Below, one piece after another: positions 45,592 through 54,581 of a stretch of DNA of 64,000 bases (position 1 is its first letter; every line of letters starts with the position of its first letter). The stretch is taken from NCBI RefSeq assembly GCF_023149135.1, contig NZ_JAIWJX010000004.1, positions 1-64,000 on the forward strand. Direction: 5' to 3'. The DNA comes from Fictibacillus marinisediminis (GTDB taxonomy: Bacteria; Bacillota; Bacilli; Bacillales; Fictibacillaceae). A program made the translations under genes and the position numbers. The notes under the pieces are model-generated. The model was not told where the DNA came from. It did no database searches and worked only from the letters and a program-made list of their open reading frames with translations.

Positions 45592-45738
45592 CATGCATTC
45601 AATCTATGTATCTTACATGGTTGCATTTTATACATTTGTTTAATGCATTAGTACCTATCAATAATTTCTATTTTAAAAAGGATTCAATTACTTTTGTTGT
45701 TACTCATACGTAACGGCATTGAGGGGGATATGAAATTA

Positions 45739-46095
45739 ATGAGAATAGTGGTCGATTTAGACGGTACCATTTGCGAATTGAAAAAAACAGGTGAAACATA
45801 TCAAGACGTTAAGCCAAAAGAAAATGCAATCGAAACACTCCATGCGTTAAAGGATTTAGGGCATGAAATTGTGATATATACTGCTCGAAGGATGAGAACT
45901 CATTCCGGAAATGTTGGTAAGGTGACCGCTGATATCGGTGATCTAACCATTGAATGGCTTAAGAACTACAATGTTCCTTACGATGAATTAGTATTTGGGA
46001 AACCCTATGGCCACGTTTATATAGATGACCTTGCTCATAGATTTACAAATTGGGAAGATATCCAATATCAGATTCATAAAGGAGTTTATTCATGA
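45739..46095 (+). CDS. small HAD-family phosphatase, capsule type, copy 2
   Basis: 118 residues from ATG 45739 (MRIVVDLDGTICELK), one residue longer than the copy at 19341. An in-frame ATG at 45730 lies only 2 bases from the GAGGGGG site; 45739 is 11 bases away and aligns with the paralogue, so I favour it. HAD motifs DLDGT, IYTARRM and YIDDLAH are intact. Its stop overlaps the next ATG. Role as for the paralogue: acting on a small phosphate next to a nucleotidyltransferase. Confidence 0.8.
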   Translation: MRIVVDLDGTICELKKTGETYQDVKPKENAIETLHALKDLGHEIVIYTARRMRTHSGNVGKVTADIGDLTIEWLKNYNVPYDELVFGKPYGHVYIDDLAHRFTNWEDIQYQIHKGVYS

Positions 46096-46811
46096 ACATT
46101 GTGATTCCGTTAGCTGGAAACGGAGAACGTTTTAAAAAAGAAGGCTATACCACTCCTAAAATTCTGGTAGACGTCATGGGATTCCCAATGTTTTATTGGG
46201 CTCTTCGAAGTATTAAACCTCTCCTCAAGAAATCTTCTCCCATTTTTGTGTGTCTCCGAGAACATTTGAAAACAACCGATTTAAAAAGGAAAATTTATGA
46301 ATACTGTCCGAATGCCACAATTATTGAGTGCAATACTCCTACTAACGGACAAGCAGAGTCCGTCTTACAAGCACAACTTTTTCTAGATGAGAATAAACCC
46401 TTATTGATATTTAATGGGGATACCTTTCAAATGGCGCCTAATTTAGAAAAAAGCATAATGGATGCAGATGAGAAAGGGGTGGTTTTTACCTTTAAATCAG
46501 AAAACACCGCTTATAGCTATGTTGAAATGGATCAAGACCTTATAGTAAAAAGGATCAAAGAAAAAGCTGTAATTTCCACTAATGCTTCTACTGGACTTTA
46601 TTATTTCACACAGACCAAAAGGTTCATTGATTACACCATTCAACGATTAGAACAAAGGGAAACAAATAACGAGATCTATATTTCACATGTAATTCAGGAT
46701 CTGATTTCTAATGGTGATGTCTTTCTTGGATCAGAGGTCGAAACTTGTTTTCCTTTAGGGACACCTACTGAGTTAAAGAACTTTTTAGATGAGGGGGTTT
46801 ATAGTGTTTAA
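46092..46811 (+). CDS. sugar-phosphate-type nucleotidyltransferase, copy 2
   Basis: 239 residues. The signature MNIVIPLAGNGERFKKEGY and TPKILVDVMGFPMF, plus metal motif IFNGDTFQ, give an NTP_transferase fold, with GTPTELKNF near the end as in copy 1. It overlaps both neighbours: the HAD stop by 4 bases and the glycosyltransferase start by 8. The next gene is a glycosyltransferase, so the nucleotide-sugar made here may be its donor. Confidence 0.8.
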   Translation: MNIVIPLAGNGERFKKEGYTTPKILVDVMGFPMFYWALRSIKPLLKKSSPIFVCLREHLKTTDLKRKIYEYCPNATIIECNTPTNGQAESVLQAQLFLDENKPLLIFNGDTFQMAPNLEKSIMDADEKGVVFTFKSENTAYSYVEMDQDLIVKRIKEKAVISTNASTGLYYFTQTKRFIDYTIQRLEQRETNNEIYISHVIQDLISNGDVFLGSEVETCFPLGTPTELKNFLDEGVYSV

Positions 46812-48009
46812 CTACAAAGTTTTTATTGGATTAAGTGGAGGTTTAGGTCCAGTTACTCGAACATTCCCCATTGCTGAGGAATTTAAGAATGCCGGAGCAG
46901 AAGTCTGTTTTAGTGTCTATGATGATAACGCTAGGAAGCATTTGAAGAAATCAGGGTATCGAGTTTTTGCCGATGACGACCAAACCCTACCCGATTCACG
47001 GCTTACTATTGAACCTGGTCCTGTTTTTTATAACTTGGATCATTATTTTGCTCAAATGGGCTTTTTGGATCCAAATTACACGAAAAAATGGATTATGAAT
47101 CGTATAAAGATTATACAAACCTATAGGCCCCATCTAATCGTCACCGATTTAAGCCCGCATACTATGATTGCTGCAAAGTACTTAAAGATCCCTGTGTTAT
47201 CCCTTGTACAGAGTTGCTTACATCCTGATGGATTACCATTTCAAGGGGAGGTGCCACGAAATCTTCCTAAAGTGACGCCTGTTTTTAATCAAATATTAGA
47301 TCAATTAGGACTTGATCCCATAAATCGTATGGAGGATTTATGTGTTGGGGACAAAACCATTGTACCCAGCTTTCCAGAAATCGATCCGATCGACAATCCA
47401 ACTGTCGAATATGTAGGGCCTATTGACTCGAACTTTTTACAGTATAAATCCAACCATAGCTTTAAGGACAACTATATCCTCGTTTATCCTGGACGCCTTA
47501 GAGATTCGGCTGGTGATACGGGCATAAAAATTGTTGAAAAGGTCATCAATGCCAGTCGACAATTACCAGATCAAGAATTTATCCTCGCTACAAACGAATC
47601 ATTAACAGCCCTTTCCTCAGAAATACATGAAAATGTTAAGGTGGTTCCTAGTTTCACCACTCACATGCTGCAAAATGCTTCATTGTTCATCCATCATGGA
47701 GGCCATGGAAGTTGTCTTTCCTCCATTAAATATAGAGTTCCTTCTCTCATCCTTCCGACCCATAGTGAACGTTATTTTAATGCCAAAAGAATAAGCCAAC
47801 TAGGTGTAGGCGACTATTTGTTGCCCGATATGGTGACAGACGATCATTTTATTAAGATGCTTAAGTATATGATCGGTGATCCATCTTATTCTGCTAATTT
47901 ACGAGATTACAATATCGAGATAGCAAGTAGAAAATATAAAGGTGAACGACGTGCTTTTGATATAGCAAACTCCATACTTAAAAGAAAACAAAAGAGGGAA
48001 TCTAAGTGA
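46804..48009 (+). CDS. GT1-family (MGT-like) glycosyltransferase
   Basis: 401 residues from GTG 46804, with GAGGGGG 7 bases before it, overlapping the previous stop. The N-terminal domain starts KVFIGLSGGLGPVTRTFPIAEEF; the C-terminal donor site is FIHHGGHGSCLSSIKYRVPSLILPTHSERYFNA. This is the UDP/TDP-sugar, antibiotic-type GT-B fold used on polyketides and macrolides. The D/E-Q pair of the plant-type motif is partly changed (HSERYFNAKRI). It overlaps the AcpS gene by 4 bases. Probable sugar transfer to the final product. Confidence 0.85.
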   Translation: MFNYKVFIGLSGGLGPVTRTFPIAEEFKNAGAEVCFSVYDDNARKHLKKSGYRVFADDDQTLPDSRLTIEPGPVFYNLDHYFAQMGFLDPNYTKKWIMNRIKIIQTYRPHLIVTDLSPHTMIAAKYLKIPVLSLVQSCLHPDGLPFQGEVPRNLPKVTPVFNQILDQLGLDPINRMEDLCVGDKTIVPSFPEIDPIDNPTVEYVGPIDSNFLQYKSNHSFKDNYILVYPGRLRDSAGDTGIKIVEKVINASRQLPDQEFILATNESLTALSSEIHENVKVVPSFTTHMLQNASLFIHHGGHGSCLSSIKYRVPSLILPTHSERYFNAKRISQLGVGDYLLPDMVTDDHFIKMLKYMIGDPSYSANLRDYNIEIASRKYKGERRAFDIANSILKRKQKRESK

Positions 48010-48404
48010 TATTTGGTGTAGGGATTGATTTACAAGAACTAAAACAGTTTCAAAAAGTGGTCGATAGAAGAGAGGAGGCTTTTTTAGAGAAAGTATTTAC
48101 AGAGCGGGAATTGAAATACTCTAGGCAGAAGAATTTTATTCAATCTTTGGCAGGGCGTTGGGCTGTAAAAGAGGCTTTTTTAAAAGCCATGGGAACAGGA
48201 ATTCAAAACGTGAGATCTCTTAAAGAAATTGAAATTATAAATCTTCACAATGGTAAGCCATATATAAACTTAACTGGGGAACTTAAATCGAAATGTAACC
48301 TACTGAATATAAAAGTTGATGCTAGTATTTCCCATTCAAAGGATTATGCAACGGGTATGGTTGTGTTAAGCGTAGACAAAAGTTCCCCCTGTTATAAATC
48401 TTAA
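48006..48404 (+). CDS. AcpS-type phosphopantetheinyl transferase
   Basis: 132 residues. GIDLQELKQFQ near the start, RWAVKEAFLKAMGTG in the middle and SISHSKDYATG near the end are the AcpS signatures, with the metal-binding Asp8 and Glu. It converts apo- to holo-ACP. A second AcpS besides the chromosomal one suggests the cluster's ACPs need a dedicated enzyme. The GTG start overlaps the glycosyltransferase stop (GTGA). Confidence 0.85.
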   Translation: MIFGVGIDLQELKQFQKVVDRREEAFLEKVFTERELKYSRQKNFIQSLAGRWAVKEAFLKAMGTGIQNVRSLKEIEIINLHNGKPYINLTGELKSKCNLLNIKVDASISHSKDYATGMVVLSVDKSSPCYKS

Positions 48405-48454
48405 TCAAAACGTTGACTCCATAGGCTTTTATGCTGATTAATTTATAGTAAGGT

Positions 48455-49126
48455 GTGACCAAACTGAAGATACTTATCGTGTTAGATGCTAGTATTACTC
48501 CATTAGATCTTCAAAGGGAAAGTGAAGTCTTAGAAATCAACCAAGTCAAGACTGCAGAACAATTTGATGAATTAGTACAAAAAGTTAAAAAAAATACATT
48601 CTATAGCATGGTGGTTTTTCTCTCAGCAAACCAATCCTTACCCGTAGAATGGATGTTGAATCAATTTACTGAAACTCCTTATGTCGTTTTTATCGGAATA
48701 AAAGGAAATAAATTACTTCCCATCTATAACTATTTGGAAACCGTGGGATTAATGTCGACTGTGAAATCTTCCAATCAAAAATACGACAGTCTTCTTCCGT
48801 CGATCATTAATTATCTACATGAAAATATTGAAAACAGCTCTTTTAACTTATTAACTGTTTCAGAGAAATTTAACATAAGTTCATCCTATCTCTCAAAAAT
48901 ATTTAAAAAGTACTATGGAATTGGTATTAAGCAATACTTGATTAAGCAACGAATTAACAAGGCTAAATTAATGCTGCAAAATGGCTTTTCCGTAACCTAT
49001 ACATGCAAGAAGGTAGGTTATGGCGACTTAACGCATTTCTCTAAAACCTTCAAAAAAATGGAGGGAATAAGTCCCTTGAATTATAAGAAACGAGTCTATG
49101 TAGATAGGAAAGATTCTAAGAGATAA
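48455..49126 (+). CDS. AraC-family transcriptional regulator, copy 2
   Basis: 223 residues as read from GTG 48455. AAGGTG overlaps that codon, and a CTG at 48464 (MKILIVLD) may be the true start. Double helix-turn-helix at about 120-220: FNLLTVSEKFNISSSYLSKIFKKYYG and VTYTCKKVGYGDLTHFSKTFKKMEGISPLNYK. Similar to copy 1 over the whole DNA-binding half. It sits just before a 390-base gap ahead of the second operon and may control it. It ends in a basic tail. Confidence 0.8.
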   Translation: MTKLKILIVLDASITPLDLQRESEVLEINQVKTAEQFDELVQKVKKNTFYSMVVFLSANQSLPVEWMLNQFTETPYVVFIGIKGNKLLPIYNYLETVGLMSTVKSSNQKYDSLLPSIINYLHENIENSSFNLLTVSEKFNISSSYLSKIFKKYYGIGIKQYLIKQRINKAKLMLQNGFSVTYTCKKVGYGDLTHFSKTFKKMEGISPLNYKKRVYVDRKDSKR

Positions 49127-49148
49127 TATAATGCATCAAAATTTAAGG

Positions 49149-49184
49149 AAAGCTGGACCTTCATTATATTGGTTCCGGCTTTTG
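49149..49184 (+). terminator. terminator after AraC copy 2
   Basis: AAAGCTGGACC pairs with GGTTCCGGCTTTTG (one G-U and one bulge) and ends in a short T-run. It closes the operon from 44017. Confidence 0.6.
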
Positions 49185-49513
49185 TTTAAATAAGACGTTC
49201 GTGCTCATACATCTTCAAAGCAGTCACCCCTCATAAATCCTCCGTTTATAAAACATCTCCCTATGATAGGTTATAAAACGTACAGCAAGCGATTTTCTCT
49301 TTCTTCTTTAAAAAACATCCTTAGCTCCCATTCGAAAACTTACTATTTTCCTAAAACATTCATAAGTGCCCTACAACCCATTTTAAGCAGTTTTTTGAGG
49401 TGAAGTGAACATAAAAAAACTAAACTCAGCCCTTTTAAAACAGAGCGTCCACTCTCCTCTTTATGACATGATAGAAGTGTTCCGGGACACCACTAACTAA
49501 GGAGGGTTTTAAA
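49185..49513. promoter_or_regulatory. control region of the second biosynthetic operon
   Basis: About 330 AT-rich bases without a gene. It holds repeated TATAAAAC (49255-49280) and TAAAACATTC-type words, A/T runs near 49405-49435, and the dyad GTGTTCCGGGACAC at 49477-49490, which sits 24 bases before the start codon of the next gene and would form a hairpin in the leader. Likely target of one of the AraC regulators. I see no strong -35/-10 pair. Confidence 0.35.
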
Positions 49514-50038
49514 TTGAAAAATTTACAAAAGGTTTTAAAGAAGAAGTTATCACTTGAAACATCTACAAGCCGCACCATTTTAGAATTGGTAGATGGGCGT
49601 CGTGAAGAATTGGTTTTTAATCAAGTCCGTCCAACAGAATTTACAGTTAGTGATTCCAATTTCAATCTTAAGTCAGGTGTAAACGTTGAAATTGAAATTG
49701 AGAATGTTGATTTGGTAGCTGCTTCAAAAACACTTTGGCCTAATGCAGAAATTCGAGTGCGTGGAGGTCTTAACGGTCAAGGAGCACCAATCAAAGCACA
49801 TGCAACCATCCCAGCTAACAAAGTAATTGTTGATGGGGTAGATGCAGAATCGTTCCTATACTGGGTCATTGAAACACCAGAGGGGAATTTCCATAACAAA
49901 CAACCTATCCACATGAAAGGCCATATCACTGGTCTTCCTCCAAAAGATGCAACATTCAATTCTCAAGACGTTGTTCCAATCTTTGATGCTAACGATCAGC
50001 AAGTGGGTACACTTTACAGCTGCTTGCAATCTAACTAA
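49514..50038 (+). CDS. cytoplasmic protein of unknown function, first gene of the second operon
   Basis: 174 residues from TTG 49514, with an unusually strong site AAGGAGGG 9 bases upstream. No signal peptide. Predicted strands with VEIEIENVDLVAAS, AEIRVRGGLNG and IKAHATIPANKVIVDGVDAE suggest a beta-sandwich or cupin-like fold, but I find no catalytic motif. A hairpin terminator follows, so part of the transcripts may stop here, which together with a strong ribosome site suggests high expression. Possible binding or protection protein; not assigned. Confidence 0.6.
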   Translation: MKNLQKVLKKKLSLETSTSRTILELVDGRREELVFNQVRPTEFTVSDSNFNLKSGVNVEIEIENVDLVAASKTLWPNAEIRVRGGLNGQGAPIKAHATIPANKVIVDGVDAESFLYWVIETPEGNFHNKQPIHMKGHITGLPPKDATFNSQDVVPIFDANDQQVGTLYSCLQSN

Positions 50039-50050
50039 AGAAATAAAAGG

Positions 50051-50082
50051 ATAAAGGGTCATATTATGGCCCTTTATTTTTC
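50051..50082 (+). terminator. terminator-like hairpin between first and second genes
   Basis: ATAAAGGGTCAT pairs with ATGGCCCTTTAT around ATT (one T/G mismatch bulge) and is followed by TTTTT. It may reduce readthrough into the FAD oxygenase gene. Confidence 0.6.
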
Positions 50083-50097
50083 AAAAGGAGTTTACTA

Positions 50098-51267
50098 ATG
50101 TATGACCTCATAATTGTTGGAGCAAGGTGTTCAGGAGCTTCTTTAGCAATCTTTCTTGGACGACTAGGGTATAACATACTCTTAGTGGACCGGGCAACAC
50201 ATGTAGGACCGACGCTATCCACACATATAATCGGTGAGGTTGATGTTTATCAACATTTGCGAATAGAAAAGAGGATGAACAGCAGTGGGGCTCCCTTTCT
50301 CACGAGGTTCCGTGTAAATGTAGACAGCCATTTATTTGAATCAGATCTTATTGTTACGGAAAGGGCAATGAGCGTGAGGCGAGAATTGCTCGATTCCTAT
50401 TTGATGGAAGAGGTAAAAAAACTTCCAAACATTAAGGTTGAGTTAGCCATCAACATCAAGGATGTAATAAAAAGCAATGAGAAAATCACTGGTGTTATTG
50501 GAATTGATGAAAATGGAAACGAAAAAAGATATCAAGGGAAAGTGGTCGTTGGTGCCGATGGACGTAACTCTACAATTGCCTCTCTCACAAATGCACGAAT
50601 AGAACAACAAAGCTCCATTGATGAATTAGCGGTTTTATATGGGTATTTTTCAGGCATACAGCCTCTCCCGGTAGGGACGATAGAATGGTATTGGACGAAA
50701 GACTCGATCGCCATTTGTAATCCAATAGATGGAGGAAAGCATTGCATTGCCTTTATGTTTCATCCTTCAAACTTTAAATCATGGTGTAATGTAGATGAAT
50801 TTAGTTGTAAGATATCCAAGCTAAATATGTTATCGCCCCGTATTACCAACCTATCCCTGGAGGGGAATTTGAAGGGAATAAAACGTATCAATAGTTATGT
50901 CAAAAATACACATGGTGAAGGATGGGTTCTGGTAGGAGATGCAAGTGCAAATATCCATCCAATCAGTGGTGTAGGTATAGATAATGCAATATGCACCTCA
51001 GAAGTTTTGGCGATTCAGCTCGATAAATACCTTCGCAACCAAGAAAGCTGGACCGATGTTATGACTGAATATAAGAAGTACAGAGATGAACGGATTTATC
51101 CTCAGTTTTACGCCTCTCAAAAGACACAAGCTCTCCATAAAACAGCTATTACAGAATCACAAAATAGCGCTACAAGTATGCTTTGCACTTTTCCGAGCCT
51201 GGCCAAAAATTTAACCATCAGGTCTGAAGCTATTCTTCAAATTTTACAGGAGGATGAACATGAATAA
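50098..51267 (+). CDS. FAD-dependent oxidoreductase (PHBH/geranylgeranyl reductase fold)
   Basis: 389 residues. N-terminal FAD motif LIIVGARCSGASLAIFLGRLGY; VVGADGRNS in the middle; the C-terminal GDASANIHPISGVGIDNA (GD motif). These match class A flavin monooxygenases and geranylgeranyl-reductase-type enzymes. The halogenase motif WxWxIP is absent. AAAAGGAG lies 7 bases before the ATG. It may epoxidise, hydroxylate or saturate the polyene chain. The stop overlaps the start region of the next gene. Confidence 0.8.
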   Translation: MYDLIIVGARCSGASLAIFLGRLGYNILLVDRATHVGPTLSTHIIGEVDVYQHLRIEKRMNSSGAPFLTRFRVNVDSHLFESDLIVTERAMSVRRELLDSYLMEEVKKLPNIKVELAINIKDVIKSNEKITGVIGIDENGNEKRYQGKVVVGADGRNSTIASLTNARIEQQSSIDELAVLYGYFSGIQPLPVGTIEWYWTKDSIAICNPIDGGKHCIAFMFHPSNFKSWCNVDEFSCKISKLNMLSPRITNLSLEGNLKGIKRINSYVKNTHGEGWVLVGDASANIHPISGVGIDNAICTSEVLAIQLDKYLRNQESWTDVMTEYKKYRDERIYPQFYASQKTQALHKTAITESQNSATSMLCTFPSLAKNLTIRSEAILQILQEDEHE

Positions 51268-52162
51268 ACAATCCTATTTTCAAATCGAGACATATCTGGA
51301 GGCACCGATTGAGCAAGTATGGTGGTCTGTGTCTACCCCTGAAGGGATGAATACTTTTCTTACTTATAAATCTGAATCCTCAGGAGATGCCTCTTCTCCA
51401 AAGGTTGGGGATCGATTTTTTTTGAATTACGGAGACATTGAAAATGAACAGATCGTTTTAGAATATGTAGAGAATCAAGCCTTTAAAGTGTTTGATTCGT
51501 ATAAATCGATTTCTCCAGATGGGTCAGTTCAAGAATTTAAAGTCGTTACCAGGACCACTCTTGAACAACTTGATGAAACGTTTGTGAAACTAACGCTATC
51601 TGTAAACGGATTTAGCATAGATACCTTCGGTCAATGGTTTAAAGAATGTATGAAATTCGGATGGCAACGTTCCATGATGAGCTTGAAATCTGTCCTTGAA
51701 TTAGGTATGGATTTAAGAACACCTCTGTTCAGCTATCCACGCTTGGGAATTCTTAATTGTACGATCAATGAAGAACAAAGAGTTTCCACAGGCTGCCAAG
51801 CAGAAGGAAATTATCTCCTTGAAGTATTCCCCAATAGTCCTGCTTCCCAAGCTGGCCTGAAAAATGGTGACGTTCTCTTATCCATCGGGGATAAAGAAAC
51901 CAGGAATTATGAAGAATTTGTAAAAACCATTTCTTCCTATGGAGATAAGTTAGACAATGTGCCTATCAAATATTTCAGAGAGGGACAAGTACGTACTGCC
52001 GTAGTTAACTTTTCATTAGAAGAGATGTTTACAGGACTCGTTAATACAGAGAACGAGACGTTCAGTGATATTAAAGAGAAAAGGGAGATGTTAGCGAAAC
52101 AACGGTCATCCTCTGATTCTTTATGGACAGGTAAAGGAGGGACTCATCATGAACATCACTAA
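51260..52162 (+). CDS. SRPBCC (AHSA1-like) domain fused to PDZ domain, copy 2
   Basis: 300 residues from ATG 51260, with AGGAGG 6 bases before it; ATG 51254 touches that site. The same order as copy 1 at 27521: N-terminal SRPBCC (YLEAPIEQVWWSVSTPEGMNTFLTY, CMKFGWQRSMMSLKSVLELG), then FSYPRLGILNCTINEEQ and PDZ (VFPNSPASQAGLKNGDVLLSIGDKE), then a short tail. Being encoded between an FAD enzyme and the second ACP, it probably binds the pathway product or intermediates. CalC-like self-sacrifice resistance is one possibility; polyketide cyclase is another. Confidence 0.75.
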   Translation: MNKQSYFQIETYLEAPIEQVWWSVSTPEGMNTFLTYKSESSGDASSPKVGDRFFLNYGDIENEQIVLEYVENQAFKVFDSYKSISPDGSVQEFKVVTRTTLEQLDETFVKLTLSVNGFSIDTFGQWFKECMKFGWQRSMMSLKSVLELGMDLRTPLFSYPRLGILNCTINEEQRVSTGCQAEGNYLLEVFPNSPASQAGLKNGDVLLSIGDKETRNYEEFVKTISSYGDKLDNVPIKYFREGQVRTAVVNFSLEEMFTGLVNTENETFSDIKEKREMLAKQRSSSDSLWTGKGGTHHEHH

Positions 52163-52388
52163 TGAATTATTTGAATTGATGAGTCAGCGTCATTGTGGTG
52201 TTCTTCCTCTGGAGGACATACATGAAAATTTGACGATGTTTGAGGCTGGTTTTGATTCCTTAAGATTCATGGAGCTTGTTGTCCTGATCGAAGAGCATTT
52301 CTCCATCGAGTTCCCGGATGATCTGTTAGATATAACCAGTACCACTACCATTGGGGATATCGCTTTAAGGATCAACCAACAGGTGTAA
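52149..52388 (+). CDS. acyl carrier protein, copy 2
   Basis: 79 residues with AAGGAGG upstream. Phosphopantetheine site Ser37 in FEAGFDSLRFMELVVLIEEHF. It overlaps the PDZ protein gene by 14 bases and is followed by an acyl-activating enzyme gene after 2 bases, so it likely receives the acid activated by that enzyme, perhaps a starter or side chain. Confidence 0.9.
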   Translation: MNITNELFELMSQRHCGVLPLEDIHENLTMFEAGFDSLRFMELVVLIEEHFSIEFPDDLLDITSTTTIGDIALRINQQV

Positions 52389-52390
52389 CT

Positions 52391-53797
52391 ATGAAAGCCA
52401 TTGATCGGATTCTAAATAGGCATAATCTTGAAAAGATGTGTGTACAACTTGAAGATGGACAGTCTGTTACGTATCAACAAATCAAGGAGATTACCAAATC
52501 AAATCGATCAATATTAAAGATAATCAAACGAAAAAACAATGGACAACCGGCTATAGTAGTTGATATTTCAATAGGGTGGAAACTCATCCCGGTTTTTTTG
52601 GCGTGTTTTCTAGAGAAAATTACGGTGGTTCCGGTGGATACGTTGCGTAGTCCCAATTTGTCTCGATATATTCAACAACAATTTTCGGGTATTCATCTAG
52701 GGCCGGAAGATTTTAACAAGGAAGGGCATTTGAAGAATGTTCAAAGACTCCATAGGCTGACCCATTATAAAGAACTTAAAAATGTAGCCTTTGTCCTTTA
52801 CACTTCTGGAACAACTCACAATCCAAAAGGAGTAATGTTGACCTACGAAAACATTTTGAGCAATGCTGAGCAGATCAAAGACCGGTTGGACTTAAAAGAA
52901 TCGGATTGCCTTTTAGTTACAAGACCTTTATCCTATGCTTCTTCCATCACTGGAGAGATTTTTTCTGGTTTGCTTGGAGGGTGCACCTTATTATTCAAAG
53001 ATTCCTCTGCTTCGCCTCTACGTATTATCAAACTCGTAAAACAACATACCGTATCGATCCTCTTTCTGACCCCTTCCCTTACCTTAAAACTCCTTGAACT
53101 GCGTTCACTTCTTCATTTGACGGAATTAAAAGCAATCGTTTTAAGCGGAGAAATTCTCTATGAGGGCCAGTTTCATAAAATCAGAGCAGGACTTCCAAAA
53201 ACGGTTTCCATCTATAATGCCTATGGACTAACAGAGGCTTCTCCACGTGTAGCTATTCATAAGATTCATACAGAACCATTCGTTGAAGGCTGTGTGGGTA
53301 TACCCCTTAATGGAATCAAAATCAAAATTCTCGATGAACAGGGCAGAAAGCTTCCTGAACAGTCGAAAGGATTTCTGCACATCAAAGGCCCTAACATCAT
53401 GAAGGGGTATGTAAAACAAAAGAAATTAACCGGACAAGTAAAAAAGAATAGATGGCTGAATACGAATGATCTGGCAGAGATACGGAATAACCAGCTTATT
53501 ATCTATGGGAGATCGGATAATACCATTATCCGAAACGGTGTTAATATTCAACTGGAAGAAATTGAGTCACTACTCAATGTAAGTCCTTTCGTCAATGAAT
53601 CGATGGTCATAAAGCGAGAATCCAAGGATAAGCAGGTAACCCTTGAGGCATGGATTGTACCAAGTTCTGCTTACCAAGTTTCTTTGTTACGAAAAGAGAT
53701 TCATAGTTGGGATCAAAAGTTATGGCCGGATGAAATTGTATTAAAACAAAAAATGCCGAAAACTGAGACGGGTAAGCTGAGAAGAACAGTGATTTAA
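52391..53797 (+). CDS. adenylate-forming acyl/aryl ligase (ANL superfamily)
   Basis: 468 residues. ATP motif YTSGTTHNPKGV near 137-148; IYNAYGLTEASPRV near 275; GRSDNTIIRNGVNIQLEEIE near 375; catalytic Lys in MPKTETGKLRR at the end. Short N-terminal domain. It should activate a carboxylic acid with ATP and transfer it to a thiol, probably the Ser37 arm of the ACP 2 bases upstream. Substrate not predictable by eye. Confidence 0.85.
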   Translation: MKAIDRILNRHNLEKMCVQLEDGQSVTYQQIKEITKSNRSILKIIKRKNNGQPAIVVDISIGWKLIPVFLACFLEKITVVPVDTLRSPNLSRYIQQQFSGIHLGPEDFNKEGHLKNVQRLHRLTHYKELKNVAFVLYTSGTTHNPKGVMLTYENILSNAEQIKDRLDLKESDCLLVTRPLSYASSITGEIFSGLLGGCTLLFKDSSASPLRIIKLVKQHTVSILFLTPSLTLKLLELRSLLHLTELKAIVLSGEILYEGQFHKIRAGLPKTVSIYNAYGLTEASPRVAIHKIHTEPFVEGCVGIPLNGIKIKILDEQGRKLPEQSKGFLHIKGPNIMKGYVKQKKLTGQVKKNRWLNTNDLAEIRNNQLIIYGRSDNTIIRNGVNIQLEEIESLLNVSPFVNESMVIKRESKDKQVTLEAWIVPSSAYQVSLLRKEIHSWDQKLWPDEIVLKQKMPKTETGKLRRTVI

Positions 53798-53832
53798 TTG
53801 ACAAAATATAAAAAAAGGAAACAGGTGAGTAA

Positions 53833-54576
53833 ATGGAAAAATGGAAGTCGTTTTTTTCGTCAGACTATTTGACGTTTTCGGAAGAAATTCTGACATCGGA
53901 GCGCACAGATTACGAAATTGGATTCATTGTAAGGCAATTAAACCTTAAACCGGGAGCCAGAATCCTTGATTTAGGATGCGGTCAAGGTCGGATTTCTATC
54001 CCTCTTGCTCAAAAAGGATTTTCGATTACTGGGTTAGACGGTGCTAAAGATCTCTTGGAGGAAGCAAAACGAAGAGCAAAAGAGCATAACGTAGACATTG
54101 AATTTATTCATCGTGATATGCGCGAAATGGATTTTACTGAGGAATTTGATGCTGTAATCAATTTCGGAACAGCCTTTGGATACATCGAGTCACAAAAAGA
54201 TGATCAATTGATCTTGAAAAAAATTCATCAAGCCCTTAAACCTGACGGACTATTTATTCAGGACCTTGAAAACAGGGAAGCTAAAGTTAAAAATTTATCT
54301 AAGCAAACTTGGTACCGCATGAATAATAAGCTGGTGTGGAGTAATCGGAATTTCGATTATGTCTCAGGACGCTGGAATGAAGTAATTAAATGGCATGAAG
54401 ACGGAGTTGAGAAACAATCTGTATTGAATTTAAGACTTTACACCTCTTCTGAAATCATCCATATGAATGAAAATGCCGGTTTAGCTCTCAAGGATCTATT
54501 CGGTTTTTTTGATGGTCAGGCCTACACTCCAGACAGTCCTCGTATGATCTTAAAACTGCAGAAGACCGAAGGATAA
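53833..54576 (+). CDS. SAM-dependent methyltransferase
   Basis: 247 residues. Motif I ILDLGCGQGRISIPLA and the acidic end of strand 2 (ITGLDGAKDLLEEAKRRA) give the class I fold; later NFGTAFGYIESQKDD and LFIQDLEN are usual for Methyltransf_11/25-type enzymes. AGGTGAGTAA precedes the ATG. It probably methylates an O, N or C centre of the product; position unknown. Confidence 0.85.
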   Translation: MEKWKSFFSSDYLTFSEEILTSERTDYEIGFIVRQLNLKPGARILDLGCGQGRISIPLAQKGFSITGLDGAKDLLEEAKRRAKEHNVDIEFIHRDMREMDFTEEFDAVINFGTAFGYIESQKDDQLILKKIHQALKPDGLFIQDLENREAKVKNLSKQTWYRMNNKLVWSNRNFDYVSGRWNEVIKWHEDGVEKQSVLNLRLYTSSEIIHMNENAGLALKDLFGFFDGQAYTPDSPRMILKLQKTEG

Positions 54577-54581
54577 TCTAG

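Noticed and set aside
50098..51267. Flavin-dependent halogenase
   Set aside because: The WxWxIP motif and the Lys of halogenases are absent. The protein is a general PHBH-fold flavoenzyme.
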